Assembly (NCBI GenBank): GCA_937988705.1
Contig: CALKIA010000273.1
Coordinates: 1-6,369 of the forward strand
Length of the DNA: 6,369 nt
Reading direction: 5' to 3'
From: an uncultured Chloroflexota bacterium
GTDB lineage: Bacteria; Chloroflexota; Anaerolineae; Aggregatilineales; Phototrophicaceae
A program made the position numbers and the translations under genes. Position 1 is the stretch's first letter. Each line of letters starts with the position of its first letter. Positions 1 to 4,929 of the stretch are shown piece after piece. The notes under the pieces were generated by a model. The model was not told the origin of the DNA. It did no database searches and saw nothing but the letters and a program-made list of their open reading frames with translations.

Positions 1-84
1 ACCGAGGTCGGCCGCAAACCGGAGTTTGTCGTAATTGACATCGGAGAAATCGCTCATAATCAAGCCGAGCAAGCCGATCTTCAT
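1..84 (-). CDS. Partial CDS, N-terminus of a probable sugar-phosphate isomerase/epimerase-like TIM-barrel protein
   Basis: Only the first 28 codons are present; the gene runs off the left edge with no stop. The predicted start reads MKIGLLGLIMSDFSDVNYDK and continues to an AADLG-like segment. A short beta strand (KIGLLGL) followed by a helix ending in A-x-x-LG is the usual opening of AP-endonuclease-2-type TIM barrels (sugar-phosphate isomerases/epimerases, xylose-isomerase-like). The fragment is too short to prove the family. The ATG is supported by AGGAG on the minus strand (91-95), 6 nt upstream. That site overlaps the stop codon of the preceding lactonase gene, so the two are probably translationally coupled in one operon. 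An oxidoreductase or another (beta/alpha)8 protein cannot be excluded. The position after a dehydrogenase and a lactonase gene supports a sugar-catabolic role by inference only. Confidence 0.6.
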   Translation of the reverse strand, partial: MKIGLLGLIMSDFSDVNYDKLRFAADLG

Positions 85-93
85 CGTAGGCTC

Positions 94-1191
94 CTAGAGA
101 GTGATCAGTTTCAGGCACACCGGCGTCGGCACAGAGGCCACGTTTCCGGTCGGTTCGAGCGTTCCGGTCTGCTGGTTGATGCGAAAAGTGACAATCGTGT
201 CACTGTCCTGATTGCCAACCAGCATATACGTTCCGGTGGGGTCGATAGCGAAGTTACGGGGCGTGTTGCCCAGCGTCGACTGATGCCCAACATAGGTCAG
301 GTGCCCCGTATTCGCATCGACCGCGTAGATCACGAGGCTGTCGTGCCCGCGATTCCCACCATAGATGAACTTGCCTGACGGGTGAATCTGAATGTCGGAG
401 CAGTGGCTCGTCCCATGCTCGACGGCGTCGGGCAGCGTCGGCACGGAGTGCAGCGCCGCCAGCGCGCCGGTCTCCGCATCAAAGGACAGCGCGGTGATAT
501 TTGATCCCAATTCGCCAATGACATAGGCGAACTGACCGTTGGGGTGAAACACAAAATGCCGCGGCCCCGTGCCCGCTTCCAGTTGCAGCGCGCCCTGCGG
601 GATCAAACGCCCATGCTGCTGATCCAGCTTATAGGTCACAATCTGGTCGATACCGAGATCGGCGATATACACCCAGCGATTACTAGGGTCAGTCTGGACG
701 CAGTGCGCGTGCGATTTGTCCTGCCGCGCCGGGTCGATGCCGTGCCCTTCGTGGAGCACGCTGTCGCTGGCCGGGACCAATCCGCCATCGGCGCGCAGCG
801 GGAAGACCGCCACCGACTCGCCATCCCAGTAATTGGCAACAAACGCGAAATGATTGGCGCGATCGAGCGACGTATATGCGTTGATGCTGCCGCGCGTTGA
901 CTGCTTGTTGATGTAGGTCAGCGCCCCCGTCTGCTGGTCGATGGCGTAGGCCGTGAGCATGCCTTCCGGCCACAGCCAGACTTCACTGATCGCATAGAGC
1001 GTCTGCTGATCGGCACTGATCGTCAGATACGACGGACTGTCGATGTTGAGCATCTCGCCCACCGGGCTAAGTGCGCCCGTGGCGAGATCCAGACTGTAAA
1101 TGTAAATCCCCTGCCCGTTCGCCGTCTTCAGATACGGCGCGGGGCGGGTGTACGTCCCGACATACAGCAGAACGCGCTGTGCTTGAGTCAT
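94..1191 (-). CDS. Lactonase family protein (6-phosphogluconolactonase-like, 7-bladed beta-propeller)
   Basis: This 365-residue protein belongs to the YbhE/YkgB lactonase family, whose characterised members hydrolyse sugar lactones such as 6-phosphogluconolactone to the open acid in the cytoplasm. Family hallmarks are spread over the whole length: YVGTYT at residues 10-15, SHAHCVQTDP at 160-169, GPRHFVFHPNG at 209-219, HPSGKFIYGGNRGHDSL at 270-286, PRNFAIDPTG at 311-320 and PTPVCLK at 355-361. Recurring TGAL and TGxL turns mark successive propeller blades. There is no signal peptide, and the length is close to the usual 330-370. The ATG at 1191 is preceded by AGAGGAG (minus strand, 1201-1207) with a 9-nt gap. 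It lies 36 bp after the dehydrogenase gene and 9 bp before the next gene, so all three are likely cotranscribed. The natural lactone may be a non-phosphorylated sugar lactone made by the neighbouring dehydrogenase; that is inference. Confidence 0.93.
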   Translation of the reverse strand: MTQAQRVLLYVGTYTRPAPYLKTANGQGIYIYSLDLATGALSPVGEMLNIDSPSYLTISADQQTLYAISEVWLWPEGMLTAYAIDQQTGALTYINKQSTRGSINAYTSLDRANHFAFVANYWDGESVAVFPLRADGGLVPASDSVLHEGHGIDPARQDKSHAHCVQTDPSNRWVYIADLGIDQIVTYKLDQQHGRLIPQGALQLEAGTGPRHFVFHPNGQFAYVIGELGSNITALSFDAETGALAALHSVPTLPDAVEHGTSHCSDIQIHPSGKFIYGGNRGHDSLVIYAVDANTGHLTYVGHQSTLGNTPRNFAIDPTGTYMLVGNQDSDTIVTFRINQQTGTLEPTGNVASVPTPVCLKLITL

Positions 1192-1227
1192 GCGAATAAT
1201 CTCCTCTGTAAATGAAAGGTGTTGAGT

Positions 1228-2013
1228 TTAATCGAATTCCAGACCACCGCACACATTGACCGCCTGCCCGGTGATGTACGAACCTTCCGGCGACAGCAAA
1301 AACCCGATCGCGTTGGCGACGTCCTGCGCCGTTTCGATCCGTCCGAGCGGAATGGTATTTGCCAGCTTAGCGAGCGATTCTTCCGGCGTGATCCCGCTGA
1401 GTTTAGCCCGTTCGCGGTGGATGCTGAGTGTCATTTCCGTTTGCACGATGCCCGGACACACAGCATTCACGGTGATCCCGTGCGCGGCCAAGGCGAGCGC
1501 TGCCGACCGTACTACGCTGATCACCCCGGCTTTGCTGGCCGCATAATCAACGGCGTTGACGCGCCCACCGCGCCCCGCCACCGAGGACAGCGCCACCAGA
1601 CTACCGCGCGTCTGCGTGTCGATCAGGCGCTGCGCCAGCGCTTGCAGCACGAGAAACGTGCCTTTCAGGTTGATCGCCAGCGTCCGCTCCCACAGCTCCG
1701 GCGTGAGTTCGAGGAACGGCACAATCCGGATGATGCCGGCACAGGTCACGCCGAGACTGATGACGCCGAACTGCGCTTCGACCGCCTGCACGACCGCTTG
1801 AATACTTTCCGGCGCTGTCACATCGAGCTGAAACGCCGCCGCGCTCCCCCCCGCCGCGGTGATCGCCTGCGCGATCGCCTGCGCGCCACCTAACGAAACG
1901 TCGGTGACGGCAACCTGTGCGCCGGCGGCACCAAGCGTCTGCGCCACGGCCGCCCCTATTCCGCCCGCCGCGCCCGTGATCAGCGCGGTCTTGCCTCTAA
2001 AATCTAGTGTCAT
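1228..2013 (-). CDS. SDR family NAD(P)-dependent oxidoreductase (FabG-like / sugar or polyol dehydrogenase)
   Basis: This 261-residue classical short-chain dehydrogenase/reductase has a Rossmann fold that binds NAD(P) and oxidises or reduces an alcohol/carbonyl pair. Visible motifs are TGAAGGIG (13-20, cofactor loop), D64-V65, N115 in AINLKG, S144 in ALSSVAG, Y157-x3-K161 in the YAASK motif, and CPG at 186-188. The catalytic N-S-Y-K tetrad is therefore intact. Asp38 at the end of the second strand favours NAD(H) over NADP(H). The usual NNAG motif is replaced by TCAG (90-93). The C-terminus (NVCGGLEFD) ends in the SDR substrate-loop region. The start is fixed by AAGAGGG (minus strand, 2017-2023) just before ATG 2013. 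It is first in the leftward operon and divergent from the ABC transporter genes. That context suggests oxidation of the imported sugar or polyol rather than fatty-acid synthesis, although family membership alone cannot tell. Confidence 0.94.
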   Translation of the reverse strand: MTLDFRGKTALITGAAGGIGAAVAQTLGAAGAQVAVTDVSLGGAQAIAQAITAAGGSAAAFQLDVTAPESIQAVVQAVEAQFGVISLGVTCAGIIRIVPFLELTPELWERTLAINLKGTFLVLQALAQRLIDTQTRGSLVALSSVAGRGGRVNAVDYAASKAGVISVVRSAALALAAHGITVNAVCPGIVQTEMTLSIHRERAKLSGITPEESLAKLANTIPLGRIETAQDVANAIGFLLSPEGSYITGQAVNVCGGLEFD

Positions 2014-2077
2014 AAGCCCTCTTGAAAAGCACTTTTACTGCCAAACCCTCGACTATCAAACTGGACGAACAACTAGA

Positions 2078-2107
2078 TTGACGTCTGCAACAATTATAAG
2101 ATATAAT
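2078..2107 (+). promoter_or_regulatory. Sigma-70 promoter of the ABC transporter operon
   Basis: TTGACG (2078-2083, 5 of 6 matches to the -35 consensus) and TATAAT (2102-2107, 6 of 6) are separated by 18 bp. A start site around 2113-2115 is expected, giving a leader of about 48 nt before the binding-protein ATG at 2163. This is the strongest promoter-like sequence in the window and lies in its only sizeable non-coding region (2014-2162). Nothing comparable precedes the ATPase or permease genes, so they probably depend on it. Confidence 0.65.
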
Positions 2108-2108
2108 T
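2092..2108. repeat. Perfect inverted repeat joining the two divergent -10 elements
   Basis: The sequence AATTATA (2092-2098), spacer AGA (2099-2101), TATAATT (2102-2108) is a perfect 7-bp inverted repeat. Each arm contains a consensus TATAAT reading outward, one per strand. The two -10 elements are only 3 bp apart, so polymerases on the two strands would compete for the same melted DNA. It could also serve as an AT-rich operator for a dimeric regulator. Confidence 0.7.
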
Positions 2109-2121
2109 CGAGCCGTGACCA
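2093..2121 (-). promoter_or_regulatory. Candidate leftward sigma-70 promoter of the dehydrogenase-lactonase operon
   Basis: Read on the minus strand there is a perfect TATAAT -10 element (2098 down to 2093) with TGGTCA (2121-2116, 4 of 6 matches to TTGACA) 17 bp upstream. Transcription would start near 2086 and leave a leader of about 73 nt before the dehydrogenase ATG at 2013. The -10 is the left arm of a perfect inverted repeat whose right arm is the -10 of the rightward promoter. The -35 is weak, so this promoter may need an activator or be the weaker of the pair. The strength is inferred, not measured. Confidence 0.45.
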
Positions 2122-2146
2122 CAAGTTACATTTCTCAAAATAGTTT

Positions 2147-2152
2147 GAAGGA
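2147..2152 (+). promoter_or_regulatory. Ribosome-binding site that decides the binding-protein start
   Basis: GAAGGA lies 10 nt before ATG 2163. The same frame is open further upstream to a GTG at 2115, but that codon sits at the predicted transcription start and has no Shine-Dalgarno sequence. Residues from 2163 onward form a normal signal peptide, so 2163 is the better start. Confidence 0.6.
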
Positions 2153-2162
2153 TTTTCCGACC

Positions 2163-3359
2163 ATGAAAACTGCACTTCGTCTGTTTGTTCTTGCCTTATT
2201 CCTGTTTGCCGTTACCGCCGTCGTCGCTCAGGAGACTTCACCTGAAGACCTGATCGCCCAACTGCCCGAAGACCTGCAGGCGCTCTACGCCAACACGTCC
2301 AGCCCGGTGCTGCCCTCCGCCTACGATGACTTTGCCGCCGTCGAAGGCCCGTGGCACTGGTGTCACTCGGAATCGTATCAGGGCAACCCGTGGCGCGTGA
2401 GCGTGACCAACGAGCTCCAGCGTCTCGCCGATGTCTACATCGCCGAAGGCTTGATCTCCGAATTTGAAGTCTCCGACTCGAATGGCGATGTCGCGCAGCA
2501 GAACGCGCAAATCCGCGCCTTCATCGACAAGGGCTGCGACATCATCACCTCAATTGCCGGCTCCTCGACGGGTCTGGACGACGCGATTGAAGCCGCTTAC
2601 ACGGCGGGCATTCCGTTTGTGACCGTCGCGGGTGCGGTGACCAGCCCTTACGCCATCAACGTGGACGAAAACTACAACCGCTGGGGCTATGACATGGCCA
2701 ACGCGATCATTACGGAACTGCCAGATGGCGGCAACGTGCTCATGGTTGAAGGCATCGCCGGTCACCCCATTGTTGTGATGGAACGCGAAGGCGCCGATGA
2801 AGCCTTTGCCGCCGCCTCGAACATCAATATCATCGGTTCGGTCAACGGTGACTGGACGCCCAGCGTCACCAAGTCGGTCATCCTCCAGTTCCTCGCCACC
2901 AACCCGAATCAGGTGGATGCCGTGTGGACGACGGGCAGCGAATCCCGCCTCGTCGCGGAAGCCTTCGCCGAAGCCGGACGTCCGGCGCCCGTGATCACCT
3001 CGTCGATCTCCGGTGACGCGCTCGGCTACTGGAACGAACATCAGGATGACTTCCACTTCACGGGTCACGCTGTGCTGCCCGTCCCGACCGCGCAGGCGCT
3101 GTTCCGCGTCGGTGCGCGGCTGCTGCTCGGCCAGCATCCCCTGCTCAACACGCTCATGATGCCGATCCCCCCGGTCACGCCGGCTGCGCTCGGTGACTGG
3201 TACAGCGAATGCATGACGCCGGATTCCGTCTCCACGTTCCCCGTACCGCCGGAAGATCGCATGTCTGAAGACACCATGAACGCCTACTTCAGCAACGGCG
3301 AAGCGATTGCGCACTTCGACTATGCCGATACGCCCGACCCGTGCGTGGCCCCTCAGTAA
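2163..3359 (+). CDS. Sugar-type ABC transporter substrate-binding protein (periplasmic binding protein type 1)
   Basis: This 398-residue secreted protein captures the substrate for the transporter encoded downstream. Residues 1-22 form a signal peptide (MKTALR, then a hydrophobic run, with a likely cut after VVA); no lipobox cysteine follows. An acidic spacer (about 23-60) leads into a Peripla_BP_4 / RbsB-like fold. GNPW (74-77) sits where ribose-type proteins have NPFF, IRAFIDKGCDIITS (117-130) is the conserved strand region, INVDEN (165-170) and GNVLMVEGIAG (190-200) follow, then MEREGADEAF (206-215) and VDAVWTTGS (251-259). A tail of about 50 residues extends beyond the usual fold, making it longer than RbsB-type proteins (about 300). 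Four cysteines (67, 125, 350, 394) could form disulfides outside the membrane. The Asp-Arg pair used by RbsB for ribose appears absent by eye, so the ligand is probably not ribose. It is the first gene of the transporter operon. Confidence 0.93.
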   Translation: MKTALRLFVLALFLFAVTAVVAQETSPEDLIAQLPEDLQALYANTSSPVLPSAYDDFAAVEGPWHWCHSESYQGNPWRVSVTNELQRLADVYIAEGLISEFEVSDSNGDVAQQNAQIRAFIDKGCDIITSIAGSSTGLDDAIEAAYTAGIPFVTVAGAVTSPYAINVDENYNRWGYDMANAIITELPDGGNVLMVEGIAGHPIVVMEREGADEAFAAASNINIIGSVNGDWTPSVTKSVILQFLATNPNQVDAVWTTGSESRLVAEAFAEAGRPAPVITSSISGDALGYWNEHQDDFHFTGHAVLPVPTAQALFRVGARLLLGQHPLLNTLMMPIPPVTPAALGDWYSECMTPDSVSTFPVPPEDRMSEDTMNAYFSNGEAIAHFDYADTPDPCVAPQ

Positions 3360-3379
3360 CATTTCCCAATGATCGCGCT

Positions 3380-3405
3380 GCCGGGCAGGGTCACACCTGC
3401 CCGGC
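3380..3405 (+). other. Intercistronic GC-rich stem-loop between binding-protein and ATPase genes
   Basis: GCCGGGCAGG (3380-3389) and CCTGCCCGGC (3396-3405) are perfectly complementary and enclose a 6-nt loop (GTCACA). The stem has nine G:C pairs and one A:U pair. No run of T follows (next bases are TACCCCTGAT), so it is not a standard intrinsic terminator. Such hairpins after binding-protein genes are known to block 3' exonucleases and give more binding protein than membrane components. That role, or partial attenuation, is inferred here. Confidence 0.6.
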
Positions 3406-3413
3406 TACCCCTG

Positions 3414-4178
3414 ATGGATACTACCGTGCTTGACCTGAAAGACGTGCACAAACGCTACGGGGAAACCCGCGCGCTCGAAGCCCTCGATTTGCATTGTCAG
3501 CCCGGAACGGTGCATACCGTATTTGGCGAAAACGGCTCTGGCAAAAGCACCTTCGTCAAAATCCTGTCGGGCATCATCGCGCCGGATCGGGGCGTGATCC
3601 GCGTCAACGGGCAGGCGGTGACACACTATAGCCCGCTGCACATGCGGCGACTGGGCATCGTCCCCGTGCTGCAAGAAGTTCTCGTCGCCCCCAATGTGAC
3701 CGTGCTGGACAACATTTTCATGGGCTACGATGGCCTGTTCCGGCGACGGCTGACACGTGCTCAGCGCCTTGACCGGGCGCAGGCGGTGTTGGCGCAAATC
3801 ACGCGTATGCCGCTCAACCTTGATCAATTAGTGGATACCGTGCCCCTGCCGCAGCAGCAGTTGATCGTCATCGCCCGCGCGCTCCTGCACGACCCGTCGA
3901 TTCTCATCCTCGACGAAGCCACCGCCGCGCTCGACATCGAAGATCGTGACCTGCTGTTCGCGGCGATCAAGGCGTTCGTCGCCCGCGAACGGCTCGTGAT
4001 TTACATCTCGCACCGCATGGACGAAGTTCTGGATCTCTCCGACACGGTGACTGTGCTGCGCAGCGGACATGCGGTCGCTTCGCTGCCCCGCGCCGAAGTG
4101 AGTGTCACGCGTCTACTCAAGCTCGTCTTGCCGGATACACCGCTGGCAGAAACGGAAGGCAAGCATGCCCACGCCTGA
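3414..4178 (+). CDS. Sugar ABC transporter ATP-binding protein, first (N-terminal-type) ABC half
   Basis: This 254-residue single ABC domain matches the N-terminal half of RbsA/MglA/XylG-type ATPases, which energise sugar import from the cytoplasmic side. It has Walker A GENGSGKST (38-46), Q-loop Q87, Walker B ILILDEATAALD (163-174) with catalytic Glu168, and H-loop His200 in YISHRMDE. The signature is abnormal: LPQQQ (145-149) where the family has LSxGQ, so the Ser and Gly that contact ATP are lost. The protein stops where the interdomain linker of the usual two-domain protein would be, and the partner half follows in another frame with a 14-bp overlap. The start is uncertain. ATG 3414 begins just before the first conserved strand and leaves the stem-loop non-coding; ATG 3369 is in frame and adds 15 residues encoded across the stem-loop; GTG 3426 is another option. 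None has a strong ribosome-binding site. Confidence 0.9.
   Translation: MDTTVLDLKDVHKRYGETRALEALDLHCQPGTVHTVFGENGSGKSTFVKILSGIIAPDRGVIRVNGQAVTHYSPLHMRRLGIVPVLQEVLVAPNVTVLDNIFMGYDGLFRRRLTRAQRLDRAQAVLAQITRMPLNLDQLVDTVPLPQQQLIVIARALLHDPSILILDEATAALDIEDRDLLFAAIKAFVARERLVIYISHRMDEVLDLSDTVTVLRSGHAVASLPRAEVSVTRLLKLVLPDTPLAETEGKHAHA
4154..4159 (+). promoter_or_regulatory. Ribosome-binding site of the second ATPase gene, inside the first
   Basis: GGAAGG lies 5 nt before ATG 4165 and within the last codons of the first ATPase gene. It argues for a true separate start of the second half rather than a sequencing frameshift in one long gene, and for coupled translation of the two halves in similar amounts. 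Confidence 0.65.
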
Positions 4179-4929
4179 GTCACCCACCGTCCTACGCGTC
4201 CATGATCTGCGTCTGACACCTGCCGCGCCGCTCATCAATACGACTATCACTGAAGGCGAAATCGTCGGCCTGGCGGGGCTGGATGGACAGGGACAAGAAC
4301 GTTTCCTCGAAGTCCTGTGCGGGCTCGATGCCCCAGTGAGCGGGCGCATCGAATTTATCACCGCTGGCGGCAGCACGATTGAAATCAAGAATTTTCACGG
4401 CGCGGTCAAAGCGGGCGTCGCCTATTTACCGCGCAACCGCAAAACGCAGGGCATTCTGCCATCACTTTCCGTACTGGACAATTTCAGCGTCGCCACATTG
4501 GATCGCGGCGGGCGGCTCGGCCTCATCAACAAAGGCGCACAGCGTCGCCGCCTCGACCACTACCGTGACATGCTGCAGATGGTGTTCTCCGCGCCCTCTG
4601 CGCGGATCACCAGCCTGAGTGGCGGCAATCAGCAAAAGGTGCTGCTGGCGCGCTGGTTGGCCGCTGAACCCCGACTGCTGCTGCTCAATGACCCGACACG
4701 CGGCGTCGATCTACCCACGCGCCTCAAGCTCTACGACGTCTTCCGGCAGGTGGTCAGCGCGCACAAAACGACGCTCGTGATCCTCTCGACCGAAATCGAA
4801 GAGCTGTTACAGTTGTGCGGGCGCGTGCTGGTCTTTCGCGATCAGACCGTGTTCACGACCGTCACCGCGGACCAACTGAGACATGCCGCGATCATCGCGG
4901 GCATTTTCGGGAGGCATGATGAGCACTAA
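4165..4929 (+). CDS. Sugar ABC transporter ATP-binding protein, second (C-terminal-type) ABC half
   Basis: This 254-residue ABC domain corresponds to the C-terminal half of RbsA-type ATPases. Its signature LSGGNQQKV (151-159) is canonical. The nucleotide-binding side is degenerate: at the Walker A position GLDGQGQE (38-45) the Lys is Gln44 and the Ser/Thr is Glu45; at Walker B LLLLNDPTRGVD (171-182) Asp is replaced by Asn175 and the catalytic Glu by Asp176; the H-loop His is Thr209 in LSTEIEE. Degenerate second-domain Walker A and H-loop are common in this family, and an NDPTRGVD Walker B is recalled from some sugar importers. It should pair with the preceding half and supply the signature to that half's intact ATP site. 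GGAAGG (4154-4159) supports ATG 4165; a GTG at 4102 in the same frame is unlikely because the upstream residues do not look like ABC sequence. It overlaps the neighbours by 14 and 11 bp. Confidence 0.92.
   Translation: MPTPESPTVLRVHDLRLTPAAPLINTTITEGEIVGLAGLDGQGQERFLEVLCGLDAPVSGRIEFITAGGSTIEIKNFHGAVKAGVAYLPRNRKTQGILPSLSVLDNFSVATLDRGGRLGLINKGAQRRRLDHYRDMLQMVFSAPSARITSLSGGNQQKVLLARWLAAEPRLLLLNDPTRGVDLPTRLKLYDVFRQVVSAHKTTLVILSTEIEELLQLCGRVLVFRDQTVFTTVTADQLRHAAIIAGIFGRHDEH
4909..4914 (+). promoter_or_regulatory. Ribosome-binding site of the first permease gene
   Basis: GGGAGG is followed by two in-frame ATG codons at 4916 and 4919. The 4-nt gap to 4919 is more workable than the 1-nt gap to 4916, so 4919 is preferred. 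An ATG further upstream at 4883 has no such site and would add 12 residues overlapping the ATPase gene. Confidence 0.55.

Noticed and set aside
544..900. Plus-strand frame of 118 codons opposite the lactonase
   Set aside because: No ribosome-binding site or family motif, and it lies fully within the well-supported lactonase gene.
1219..1893. Plus-strand reading frame of 224 codons opposite the dehydrogenase
   Set aside because: Arg/His-rich product with no recognisable motifs, typical of an antisense frame in GC-rich DNA; the minus strand encodes a complete SDR.
2078..2090. TTG-N7-CAA (2078-2090) as a LacI-family operator
   Set aside because: Only the outer 3 bp and little of the interior are symmetric, and no regulator gene is in the window to support it.
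2056..2148. Inverted pair TCAAACT (2056-2062) and AGTTTGA (2142-2148), about 86 bp apart, as looping operator half-sites
   Set aside because: A 7-bp inverted match is expected about once by chance in a region of this size, and the region is AT-rich. A local TCAAA-ATAG-TTTGA (2135-2148) is likewise too short to claim.
2115..2162. GTG start at 2115 that would extend the binding protein by 16 residues
   Set aside because: It coincides with the predicted transcription start, has no ribosome-binding site, and would put a polar stretch in front of a normal signal peptide. ATG 2163 with GAAGGA is better.
2550..3362. Minus-strand reading frame of 270 codons opposite the binding protein
   Set aside because: Low-complexity Arg/His/Gly/Val composition with no motifs; a shadow of the plus-strand gene.
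3380..3405. Intrinsic transcription terminator
   Set aside because: The stem is strong but is followed by TACCCCTGAT, not a T-run, and the downstream genes have no promoter of their own that I can see.
3369..3413. ATG 3369 as start of the first ATPase
   Set aside because: No Shine-Dalgarno sequence, and the 15 extra residues are encoded across a perfect stem-loop and lie before the first conserved ABC strand. Kept as an alternative only.
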